Part shown: positions 1 through 6,478 of the stretch, piece after piece
Position numbering within the stretch: position 1 is the stretch's first letter
How the letters are laid out: each line of letters opens with the position of its first letter
Source of the DNA: Alphaproteobacteria bacterium
Lineage (GTDB): Bacteria > Pseudomonadota > Alphaproteobacteria > RS24
NCBI GenBank assembly: GCA_009920875.1
Contig: RFZE01000031.1
Span: 1-14,670 of the forward strand
Direction of reading: 5' to 3'
DNA: 14,670 bases
The notes under the pieces: generated by a model
Seen by the model: the letters and a program-made list of their open reading frames with translations, nothing else
What the model was told of the DNA's origin: nothing
Databases searched by the model: none
Position numbers and translations under genes: made by a program

Positions 1-1525
1 GGAAAACATGTTTCGGCGTTTTATAAGCAGCCAATTTTTGTTTGCAGAAGATTTTCAATTCTTCTTCGTCAAATGCACCGCCATCGACGGTTTTGACGAC
101 AGCCGTCACCGCTTGGCCCCATTTTTCATCAGGCACGCCGACCACCAGCGCATCGTCAATCGCGTCATGCAGTTTCAGCGCTTCTTCCACTTCTTCGGGA
201 TAAATCTTTTCACCTGCCGAATTGATGCACACTGAGCCGCGACCGAGCAGCGTCAACTCGCCTTCCGGTGAGACGAGGCAATAATCGCCCGGAATGGAGA
301 AACGTTGGCCATTAATCGTCTTGAACGTCTTGGCGGTTTTTTCTTCATCCTTGTAATAGCCCAGCGGAATCGGCCCGCCAAAAGCGATAAAGCCGGGGGT
401 CTCGCTGCCCCATGGAATTTCATTATCGTTTTCGTCAAACACTTTGCAGTAATCATTGGTGGTGAATTTGGCCGTCTTGACCGGCATATCCTTCATGGTG
501 ATGGACGAGCCGAAGCCAATGGCTTCCGACGAGCCGAAACTGTCGGCCAACATGCATTCATCGGGCAGATAGTCGAGCATTTCCTGCTTTACTTCCATCG
601 ACCACATCACGCCGGAAGAGACAATCGAGGCAACGGACGAGACGTCATAGCGGCCCGGATTGTCTTTCAATTCTTGCAGCATGGGCTTGGCAAAAGCGTC
701 GCCGACAATCGCCATATATTCAACACCGCGCCGCTCTACGGTTGACCATAATTCTTGTGAATTGAGCGAGGCCGCTTCCAGCGTGACAATCGTGCCGCCC
801 GCCATCAACACGCCCATTGCGGTAAACAGGCCGGTGCCGTGCATCAGTGGGCAAGCCGGAATATAAACCTGACCGGGCCCCTGATTTTTCAAATGCGCGG
901 TCAATTCTTCCAGCGTTTCAGGCACTTCACCCAGCGCGCGCAGCGCCAATGTTTGCGTTTCGCGCAATGCATGATGCTCCCACATCACGCCTTTCGGCAT
1001 GCCGGTGGTGCCGCCGGTATAGAGAAACAGCAAATCGCTGCCCGAACGCTCAATATCCAAATTGCTGCCATCGCCTTCAGTGGCAAGGCTTTCATAATCG
1101 ATAATGCCGTCGGGCAAATCTTTTCCATCGCCGACTTCAATCCATTGTTTGACCTTTGGCAGGCGCGGGCGCAGCTGTTCAATATTGTCGCGAAACTCTT
1201 TGCCGTAAACCACGATCGTGGCATCGGAATTGTCGAAAATATAATGCACTTCATCGGCGACATAGCGGTAATTGACATTCACATGGGTCAGGCGACCGCG
1301 AAAACAGGCAATCAGCAGCTCGCTATATTCGGGGCGGTTGCGCATATAAAAGCCGACCTTGTCGCCCGTCTCGGCGCCATTGGCCAAAAGATTGCGCGCC
1401 AGATTATTGGTGCGCGCGCTCATTTCTTGCCACGTGATTTCCCTGTCGCCATGCACCAAGGCCAAATGCCCCTCCGGCAAAATCGGCACAATCGAGTCAA
1501 TAATATCTCCGAAATTCCACTGCAT
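1..1525 (-). CDS. AMP-forming acyl-CoA synthetase (FadD-like), C-terminus cut by window edge
   Basis: It would activate a carboxylic or fatty acid to acyl-CoA through an acyl-adenylate in the cytoplasm. About 508 codons are open from the ATG at 1525-1523, which follows a GGGAGGGAC ribosome site. Visible ANL-superfamily motifs are the P-loop-like YTGGTTGMPKGVMW near residues 168-181, a GSSEAIGFG adenine-binding segment near 330, the IPGDYCLV aspartate region near 410, and LLGRGSVCINSAGEKIYPEEV near 425-445. The segment AAYKTPKHVF lies at the edge, so only the last few dozen residues, including the usual catalytic lysine, are missing. TGG followed by PKGVMW recalls the FadD17/FadD19-type subgroup, but substrate cannot be assigned. 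The gene is transcribed away from the antiporter gene and shares a 149-bp divergent gap with it. Confidence 0.93.
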   Translation of the reverse strand, partial: MQWNFGDIIDSIVPILPEGHLALVHGDREITWQEMSARTNNLARNLLANGAETGDKVGFYMRNRPEYSELLIACFRGRLTHVNVNYRYVADEVHYIFDNSDATIVVYGKEFRDNIEQLRPRLPKVKQWIEVGDGKDLPDGIIDYESLATEGDGSNLDIERSGSDLLFLYTGGTTGMPKGVMWEHHALRETQTLALRALGEVPETLEELTAHLKNQGPGQVYIPACPLMHGTGLFTAMGVLMAGGTIVTLEAASLNSQELWSTVERRGVEYMAIVGDAFAKPMLQELKDNPGRYDVSSVASIVSSGVMWSMEVKQEMLDYLPDECMLADSFGSSEAIGFGSSITMKDMPVKTAKFTTNDYCKVFDENDNEIPWGSETPGFIAFGGPIPLGYYKDEEKTAKTFKTINGQRFSIPGDYCLVSPEGELTLLGRGSVCINSAGEKIYPEEVEEALKLHDAIDDALVVGVPDEKWGQAVTAVVKTVDGGAFDEEELKIFCKQKLAAYKTPKHVF

Positions 1526-1674
1526 AATGTCCCTCCCCGTGCGACTGCAATAAGAGCGCCGCCTGCATTCGGGGAAAAAGCTAAATCCTTAATGCCGCCG
1601 TGCCAAGCATTTTTCCGCATAATTTCTTGAATGGTCTGTATATCGGCAGGGGCAAGCCATGCTAAAAGCAGGGC

Positions 1675-2622
1675 ATGGAATCACCGCTCATTTTGCTATT
1701 GGCAGGTTTTGTCGTTCTCGGTCTCGCCGGTGAGGCATTGCTGCGTGGCGCGGTTACGCTGGCCGATAAATTGCGCGTCTCGCCGCTCATTATCGGCCTG
1801 ACGATTATCGCCTTTGGCACATCAGCGCCCGAATTGACCGTATCTCTCAATGCGGCGTTGAACGGCCAGCCGGATATTTCCATCGGTAATGTTGTCGGTA
1901 GCAATATCGCCAATATTCTCTTTGTTATGGGGGCAATGGCACTGGTCAGCCCGTTTTTCGTCAATCACGGCACGCTGGGGCGCGATGGCGGTTTCATGCT
2001 CGGTGTTTCGGCCCTGCTGTTCGTGCTCGGCATGGTCGGCATGATTGACCGCCCTGTCGGCATTGCATTATTCGTCATTCTTATCGGCTTTACCTATTAT
2101 CTTTATAGCTCGGCGCGCGAGGTTGAAGACACGGCAGAAGCCGAAGCAGGGGTCGATGAAAACCGCGTGCCCGGCGGCGCATTGGTGGCCGCAATGGTAT
2201 TGCTGGTCGGCATTGCCGGTGTTGTTTGGGGGGCCGAGTTGATGGTCGATGGCGCGGTTGCTTTGGCGCGGCAATGGGGCATATCGGAGGCGGTGATTGC
2301 CTTGAGCCTTGTCGCCATCGGCACCAGCCTGCCGGAGCTTGCCGTCTCATTGGTCGCCGCCATGCGCGGCCATGCCGGTCTCGCGGTCGGCAATATTATC
2401 GGCAGCAATATTTCCAATATTTTGCTGATTTTGGGGGTCACGTCCATGGTCGCGCCTTTGCCGATATCAGACATGATGGCGCTGCGCGATATTCCCATTA
2501 TGATTGGCGTGGCCTGTCTCGGTTTTATTTTCATGGCCTCGGGCCGTGCCATGTCGCGGGTCGAAGGCGGCCTCAGCCTGGCTCTTTATGCAGCCTATAT
2601 GAGCTTTATTTTTTCTGCCTAG
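1675..2622 (+). CDS. CaCA-family calcium/sodium antiporter (YrbG-like)
   Basis: This 315-residue inner-membrane cation/proton or Na+/Ca2+ exchanger has the two inverted alpha repeats of the CaCA family. Repeat 1 has GTSAPEL at residues 48-54 and GNVVGSN at 71-77. Repeat 2 has GTSLPEL at 216-222 and GNIIGSN at 239-245. About ten hydrophobic segments are visible, five per half, joined by an acidic cytoplasmic loop near residues 148-163 (EVEDTAEAEAGVDENR). Length matches bacterial YrbG-type proteins. The ribosome site before the ATG is weak (AGCAGGG only a few bases away), so translation may be modest. It stands alone, divergent from the acyl-CoA synthetase. The transported ion is inferred from family only. 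Confidence 0.95.
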   Translation: MESPLILLLAGFVVLGLAGEALLRGAVTLADKLRVSPLIIGLTIIAFGTSAPELTVSLNAALNGQPDISIGNVVGSNIANILFVMGAMALVSPFFVNHGTLGRDGGFMLGVSALLFVLGMVGMIDRPVGIALFVILIGFTYYLYSSAREVEDTAEAEAGVDENRVPGGALVAAMVLLVGIAGVVWGAELMVDGAVALARQWGISEAVIALSLVAIGTSLPELAVSLVAAMRGHAGLAVGNIIGSNISNILLILGVTSMVAPLPISDMMALRDIPIMIGVACLGFIFMASGRAMSRVEGGLSLALYAAYMSFIFSA

Positions 2623-2634
2623 CCGTCTGTTTTA

Positions 2635-2664
2635 TTGGACAAACCCCGCTTTGCGCGCTATCAA
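2635..2664 (+). promoter_or_regulatory. Possible promoter for the GNAT-cca gene cluster
   Basis: TTGGAC (2635-2640) and TATCAA (2659-2664) are 18 bases apart, just after the antiporter stop and upstream of the tiny ORF at 2693. The match to sigma-70 consensus is partial, so this is only a candidate. Confidence 0.35.
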
Positions 2665-2692
2665 AATCGCGCATTCACCATTGGGAGAATCC

Positions 2693-2719
2693 ATGAAACA
2701 GAAATTACGACGACGATAA
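2693..2719 (+). CDS. Candidate leader peptide MKQKLRRR followed by a hairpin
   Basis: A 9-codon ORF (MKQKLRRR, then TAA) has a plausible ribosome site GGGAG five bases before its ATG. It ends in three identical CGA arginine codons directly before the stop. Five bases after the stop there is a hairpin whose arms are CGCTGCCC (2725-2732) and GGCGGTG-type GGGCGGTG (2736-2743), separated by TTT and without a following T-run. A second small hairpin, GGGG-TAGA-CCCC, lies at 2775-2786 before the GNAT start. This resembles a translated leader controlling the downstream genes, but an ORF this short can arise by chance. I do not recognise the peptide. Confidence 0.3.
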   Translation: MKQKLRRR

Positions 2720-2798
2720 TTTTTCGCTGCCCTTTGGGCGGTGCATTCTCGTTCGCCAATTTCGTTTCATTTTAGGGGTAGACCCCCACGGATTAAAG

Positions 2799-3299
2799 AT
2801 GACCCAATTTGATATTCTATCGCAAAGTGCCGAGCCGCAAGCGCTCCTTCAGCTTCTTGACATTGCCTTTGGCCCGGGGCGCGTCACGCGCACGGCCGAG
2901 AGGTTGCGCGAAGGCAATCGACAAATCAGCGAATATGACCGCATGGCGGTGACCAAGACCGATGGCGTGCTGGTCGGTGCGATTTCATTTTGGCCTATCG
3001 CGATTGATGAAACGGCAGGCTTATTGCTGGGGCCGCTTGCCGTGCATCCTGATATGCAGGGGCAGGGCGTCGGTTTGGCTTTGATTCAAGATGCGCTGGC
3101 GGCAATTGATGAAACCCGCTTTGCTTTCACGCTTTTGGTCGGCGATTTGCCCTATTACCAAAAATGCGATTTCTCCGTTGCGCCGACATCCGTCAAGCTG
3201 CCCGGGCCGGTTGACCCACAGCGTTTGCTGGTGCGCGGTGAGGCCAAGCTGTGTGCAGCGCTCTCGGGCATGGTTCGACGCGCGCCGGAATTGTGCTAG
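2799..3299 (+). CDS. GNAT-family N-acetyltransferase (YhbS-like)
   Basis: This 166-residue cytoplasmic protein would transfer an acetyl group from acetyl-CoA to an unknown amine. The acetyl-CoA motif A is clear: LGPLAVHPDMQGQGVGLALI near residues 77-96, with the Q-G-Q-G-V-G pyrophosphate loop. Motif B is GDLPYYQKCDF near 115-125, where the tyrosines are typical. The single-domain length and the LGPLAV...GDxxYY pattern match the YhbS (COG3153) group. The ribosome site (GGATTAAAG) is weak; a better AGGGG sits farther upstream inside a small hairpin, so initiation may be controlled. It is the first full-size gene of a tight plus-strand run that continues through cca. Substrate is unknown. Confidence 0.9.
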   Translation: MTQFDILSQSAEPQALLQLLDIAFGPGRVTRTAERLREGNRQISEYDRMAVTKTDGVLVGAISFWPIAIDETAGLLLGPLAVHPDMQGQGVGLALIQDALAAIDETRFAFTLLVGDLPYYQKCDFSVAPTSVKLPGPVDPQRLLVRGEAKLCAALSGMVRRAPELC

Positions 3300-3323
3300 T
3301 TTCTCCCTTAACAGGGGAACATT

Positions 3324-3917
3324 ATGTCCGATGAAGCAGCCAATGCATTGATGAAAATCGTTGCCGATGCCGAAAAAGCAGGGGAACCGAAAAGCGGTGA
3401 GCGCGGTCTGCCGCCCGTGCATTTATGGGAGCCCGATTATTGCGGCGATATCGGCATGAAAATCGCCCGCGATGGGCAATGGTATTATGACAATTCGCCG
3501 ATTGGGCGCAAAAAACTGGTGCGGCTGTTCTCAACCATTTTGCGCCATGATGATGATGGCGAGCATTATCTTGTCACGCCGGTTGAAAAAATCCGTATCG
3601 AGGTGGAAGACGCGCCGTTTATCGCCACGCTGATGACGGTGAACGGTAAAGGACAGGAACAGATTTTGCGTTTTGAGACCAATGTCGGTGATTTCACCGA
3701 AGCCGGGCCCGATCATGCGCTGCGCTTTGAGATTGACGCAGCAAGCGGCGAGCCGTCACCCTATGTCCATGTCCGCGCGCGACTGGAAGCGCTGATTGCG
3801 CGCGCCGTGTTTTATGATTTGGTCGAACTGGCGGAAGTGCATGACGGGCAATTCGGCGTGTGGAGCCATGGTCTGTTTTTCCCAATCTCTTCCGCCGAAG
3901 CGGCCGGTGTGGCGTGA
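3324..3917 (+). CDS. DUF1285 domain protein
   Basis: A 197-residue conserved protein of unknown function. The DUF1285 pattern is seen as GLPPVHLWEPDYCGDIGMKI near residues 32-51, then WYYDNSPIGRKKLVRLFSTIL, then YLVTPVEKIRIEVEDAPF near 87-104. No signal peptide or membrane segment is present, so it is likely cytoplasmic. The start has an AGGGGAA ribosome site and lies 24 bases after the GNAT stop. Its stop is one base before the first ATG of the Nudix gene, so the two are probably translationally coupled. In my recollection this domain often precedes a CoA-pyrophosphatase and the CCA enzyme in Alphaproteobacteria, which suggests a shared but undefined role. Confidence 0.9.
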   Translation: MSDEAANALMKIVADAEKAGEPKSGERGLPPVHLWEPDYCGDIGMKIARDGQWYYDNSPIGRKKLVRLFSTILRHDDDGEHYLVTPVEKIRIEVEDAPFIATLMTVNGKGQEQILRFETNVGDFTEAGPDHALRFEIDAASGEPSPYVHVRARLEALIARAVFYDLVELAEVHDGQFGVWSHGLFFPISSAEAAGVA

Positions 3918-3918
3918 G

Positions 3919-4563
3919 ATGGATATGATGACGGATTGGCGCAGCCGCATTGAAGCGGTGGTCGATAGAGAGTTACCCGATGCCGAAGCCTTGTCGCGCC
4001 CCGGCCAAGTCGGCGATGTGCGCATTGATGGCGGCGCGCCCAGCGAAGAAGAATGGGCGGTGGCCGGCGAGTTGCGTCTCGCCGCCGTATTGGTGCCGGT
4101 GGTGCAATATGATAGCGGCCCGGCCATTTTGCTGACGCGTCGGGCTGACCATCTCGACAAACATTCAGGCCAAGTGGCTTTTCCGGGCGGCAAAGTCGAA
4201 GAGCGCGATGCCTCGCCTGTCGCCACGGCCTTGCGCGAGGCGGAGGAAGAGATTGGCCTCAAATCGGACTTTGTTGAAGTGGCGGGGTTTCTCGACACTT
4301 ATCAAACCGGCACCGGCTTTCTGATGCTGCCCGTGGTCTCCTTCGTGCAGCCCGGTTTTACATTGACACCCGATAAAAACGAAGTGGCTGATATTTTTGA
4401 AGTGCCGCTGCACCAAGCACTCGACGCCGAAAATTATGAGCGTCATCAAGTGATGTGGAAAGGTAAACAGCGTAGCTATTATTCCATGCAATATGAGGGC
4501 TATAATATTTGGGGTGCGACAGCCGGTGTGCTGATGCATATGAGCAGGAGGGTCACTGCATGA
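3919..4563 (+). CDS. nudL: Nudix hydrolase, CoA pyrophosphatase (NudL-like)
   Basis: It is predicted to hydrolyse CoA and its oxidised or acylated forms to phosphopantetheine and 3',5'-ADP. From the ATG at 3919 it is 214 residues. The CoA-Nudix signature LLTRR (71-75) with HSGQVAFPGG (82-91) precedes the Nudix helix REAEEEIG (106-113), with metal-binding glutamates. The spacing between GG and RE is one residue longer than in MutT, as I recall for E. coli NudL. The frame is open upstream inside the DUF1285 gene, so 3919 was chosen because it directly follows that stop (TGA-G-ATG); ATGs at 3925 and 3928 are alternatives. The stop overlaps the next start as ATGA. Confidence 0.92.
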   Translation: MDMMTDWRSRIEAVVDRELPDAEALSRPGQVGDVRIDGGAPSEEEWAVAGELRLAAVLVPVVQYDSGPAILLTRRADHLDKHSGQVAFPGGKVEERDASPVATALREAEEEIGLKSDFVEVAGFLDTYQTGTGFLMLPVVSFVQPGFTLTPDKNEVADIFEVPLHQALDAENYERHQVMWKGKQRSYYSMQYEGYNIWGATAGVLMHMSRRVTA

Positions 4564-4817
4564 TTAGGGTTCTGCTGATAAATGCGTTTTTGTTTCTATT
4601 GCCGTTTGCGCTGACCTATATTTGGGTGCGTTTTATCGCGGCGAAAAAACCCGACGCCCAAACCCGCAAATATTACGCTTTTGCCGCGCTTATCGGTCTG
4701 GGGCTGGTGGTCGCCGGCCTGTTGACCTATCGCGCCACCACGGGTGATGCGCCGGGCGGCACTTATATTTCACCGACATATAAAGACGGGGAGATTGTCC
4801 CCGGCCGGTTTGAATAG
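4560..4817 (+). CDS. Small two-helix membrane protein, DUF6111-like
   Basis: An 85-residue protein with two hydrophobic segments, near residues 3-25 and 38-58, joined by a basic stretch (AAKKPDAQTRK), followed by a conserved-looking tail GGTYISPTYKDGEIVPGRFE. That tail, with the PGGTY and GxxVPGR elements, matches my memory of the DUF6111 family, which sits beside NudL and cca in many Alphaproteobacteria. The start at 4560 is fixed by AGGAGGG (4546-4552), seven bases upstream; the frame stays open earlier inside nudL, but that extension lacks support. It overlaps nudL by four bases (ATGA) and ends five bases before cca. Function is unknown. Confidence 0.85.
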   Translation: MIRVLLINAFLFLLPFALTYIWVRFIAAKKPDAQTRKYYAFAALIGLGLVVAGLLTYRATTGDAPGGTYISPTYKDGEIVPGRFE

Positions 4818-4822
4818 GACAG

Positions 4823-6049
4823 ATGACCCACTTGCAAGGCACACATAGCGTTTGGCTGAAACGCAAGCAGACGCAGCTTTTATTGCAGGTGCTGAATGAA
4901 GGCGACGCAACTACGCGCTGCGTCGGCGGCTGTGTGCGCGATACACTGATGGGGGTGGCCAATGCCGATACGGAAGTCGATATGGCGACTGACTTACCGC
5001 CCAAAGAGGTTATGGCGCGGCTAAAAAAGGCCAAGATTAAATGCGTGCCGACGGGCATTAAACACGGCACCGTGTCGGCCATTCTCTATGAAGGCGAAAA
5101 AGCGCTGGTTTATGAAATCACCACTTTGCGTGTCGATATGACAACTGATGGCCGTCATGCTGAGGTGGCGTTTACCGATGATTGGCACGGCGATGCGGCG
5201 CGCCGCGATTTTACCATTAATGCGCTTTATGCCGATGCTGATGGCACATTGCATGACCCGACGGAGCAGGGCATTGCCGATATTAATGCCAAGCGTGTTC
5301 GTTTTATCGGTAACGCACAGGCGCGCATTGAAGAGGATTATTTGCGCGTTCTGCGCTATTTCCGTTTCCATTTTCGTCTGACGCCCGATCTTGCGCTTGA
5401 TGCGGAAGCGCTGGCCGCTTGTCGCGGCGCAGCGGTCGCTTTGCGTGGTCTTTCAGGTGAACGTAAGCAGCAAGAAATGTATAAAATCATGTTCCTGCCG
5501 GCTGCCGATAGGGCGGTGCAGGCACTGCATGAGGCCGGTTTGTTGAGCCCTGTCATCGGTGTTGAGCCGATTGAATTTGCCGCGCTCACGGCGATGCTGA
5601 AATTCAGCGATGACCCGCTTTTGCGGCTCATGGCGCTGCTACCCTCTGCCGATGCGGCGCAAATAATGGCGACGACATTGCGTTTGTCGAAAAAACAAAC
5701 CATCCGGTTGGTCAGGGCGATGGAGTTTCCGTTGGATTTGGCCGCGCTTTCCAAAGTGCTGTATTTTGACGGCGCCGAAGCGGTGGCGGATCGGGCGCTT
5801 TTGGCGCTCGCCTCATCAGGCGAAAAAGGTGTCATGGGCACCGCCTTCAAAATTGCCCTAACCGAAGCGGCACAATATAAGCGGCCAAAATTTCCACTGA
5901 CCGGCCTGATGATGCAAAAAGTAGGCATGTCAGACGGCCCGGCCATGGGAAAAATGGCTTTTGCGCTCGAGCAATGGTGGGTGGATGAAGGCTTTCCCGA
6001 TATTGCGGCGGTAGAGGCGGAATTGAAAAAGCGACTGGCGAAAGGCTAA
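4823..6049 (+). CDS. cca: CCA tRNA nucleotidyltransferase
   Basis: It adds or repairs the 3' CCA end of tRNAs; 408 residues. The class II nucleotidyltransferase head shows CVGGCVRD (33-40), the metal-site segment EVDMAT (51-56), PTGIKHGTVSAI (76-87), YEITTLRVD (97-105) and RRDFTINALY (127-136). RIEEDYLRVLRYFRFHFRL (168-186) is the usual neck. The metal motif reads E-V-D rather than the usual D-x-D, a conservative change that could still bind metal. The remaining helical body is more divergent, as is normal. It is the last gene of the cluster starting at 2799. Its final four bases overlap the stop of a small minus-strand gene. Confidence 0.95.
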   Translation: MTHLQGTHSVWLKRKQTQLLLQVLNEGDATTRCVGGCVRDTLMGVANADTEVDMATDLPPKEVMARLKKAKIKCVPTGIKHGTVSAILYEGEKALVYEITTLRVDMTTDGRHAEVAFTDDWHGDAARRDFTINALYADADGTLHDPTEQGIADINAKRVRFIGNAQARIEEDYLRVLRYFRFHFRLTPDLALDAEALAACRGAAVALRGLSGERKQQEMYKIMFLPAADRAVQALHEAGLLSPVIGVEPIEFAALTAMLKFSDDPLLRLMALLPSADAAQIMATTLRLSKKQTIRLVRAMEFPLDLAALSKVLYFDGAEAVADRALLALASSGEKGVMGTAFKIALTEAAQYKRPKFPLTGLMMQKVGMSDGPAMGKMAFALEQWWVDEGFPDIAAVEAELKKRLAKG

Positions 6050-6168
6050 GGCTTTTTCTTGCTTTCCGCTTTTGCTTTACGAAAGCCGCTAATCAGCACA
6101 ATAATATTGCTGATTAGAGCAACGCTCAGGGCGACAATCATTAGAACAATCAGAATCGTGTCGAGCAT
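6046..6168 (-). CDS. Small single-pass membrane peptide, 40 residues
   Basis: A 41-codon ORF from ATG 6168-6166 to TAG 6048-6046, with a strong ribosome site GAGGAG (6180-6175) six bases upstream. The N-terminal part MLDTILIVLMIVALSVALIS continues into a hydrophobic stretch to about residue 27, then a lysine-rich tail (FRKAKAESKKKP). This is a typical topology for a small inner-membrane protein with its basic end in the cytoplasm. It converges on cca and overlaps its stop by four bases. Its DNA includes a perfect 10-bp inverted repeat (6089-6098 and 6108-6117) coding the duplicated LIS. No family is recognised. The good ribosome site and composition argue that it is real. Confidence 0.65.
   Translation of the reverse strand: MLDTILIVLMIVALSVALISNIIVLISGFRKAKAESKKKP
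6089..6117. repeat. Perfect 10-bp inverted repeat inside the small membrane gene
   Basis: Arms CTAATCAGCA (6089-6098) and TGCTGATTAG (6108-6117) are separated by nine bases. There is no T-run after it on either strand, so it does not look like an intrinsic terminator. It could fold in the 3' part of the cca transcript or in the small-gene mRNA. Confidence 0.7.
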
Positions 6169-6476
6169 GGCGGGCTCCTCTTATTATTGTTGACCAGCAC
6201 CAGCACGAGTGTCGGGCTGTGTCTAACTCAATCGCATGAAAGAATTCCCCCTTATTCCCACAAGTGGTTTTCTATTGGGCAGGCAACCCGACGGGGTTGC
6301 ATGCGATTCAGTTAGACGAGGGGAGGTTAGGAAATCGTTAGCCGCAAAGGCAAGCAAAATCGGATTTAACTTATTGCTTTTGAATGAAAATATTTACTTC
6401 GTCTCGGTGGTTTGACTGCGCCAAACACACCTCGCTTGCGTAAAGCGGGCTGGGGCAGCAAAGCTGCCGAGCCCTT
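6169..6476. other. 308-bp intergenic region between small membrane gene and hemF
   Basis: No protein gene is supported here. It contains the long inverted repeat at 6221-6317, three copies of GTTAG (6311, 6326, 6337), an AT-rich stretch around 6350-6400, a short hairpin CGCTT/AAGCG (6433-6447), and a terminator-like hairpin at 6447-6478. Confidence 0.8.
6221..6317. repeat. Long inverted repeat resembling an integron attC site or structured RNA
   Basis: The left arm GTCTAACTCAATCGCATG (6221-6238) and right arm CATGCGATTCAGTTAGAC (6300-6317) pair at 17 of 18 positions, with one C/C mismatch. The 61-base interior has a hairpin GCAACCC/GGGTTGC (6283-6289, 6294-6300) with loop GACG. The outer ends fit the attC R-box consensus: GTCTAAC is RYYYAAC and GTTAGAC is GTTRRRY, and pairing stops exactly at those ends. 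Against attC: the usual unpaired spacer and extrahelical bases are almost absent, and no integrase or second site is present. Other readings are a non-coding RNA or a miniature mobile-element remnant. Confidence 0.75.
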
Positions 6477-6478
6477 TT
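6447..6478 (+). terminator. Terminator-like hairpin downstream of the cca region
   Basis: GGGCT (6447-6451) pairs with AGCCC (6470-6474) and encloses a perfect GGCAGC-AAA-GCTGCC stem (6454-6468). TTTT follows on the plus strand. It overlaps the stop codon of the convergent hemF gene and could block plus-strand transcription into hemF. Confidence 0.5.

Noticed and set aside
8..745. Plus-strand open frames opposite the acyl-CoA synthetase
   Set aside because: They are antisense to a minus-strand gene with clear adenylation-domain motifs; their translations show no domain.
1578..1606. Promoter for the acyl-CoA synthetase (TTGGCA-N17-TAGCTT on the minus strand)
   Set aside because: The -10 element matches consensus poorly (three of six), so it is not listed as a feature.
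839..1630. Long 263-codon plus-strand frame
   Set aside because: It is the antisense shadow of the same synthetase and extends past its start without a ribosome site; low-complexity composition.
6169..6476. Replication origin, because TTATTCCCACA resembles a DnaA box and a heme gene is adjacent
   Set aside because: The match needs extra bases, there is only one, and the alphaproteobacterial origin is associated with hemE rather than hemF.
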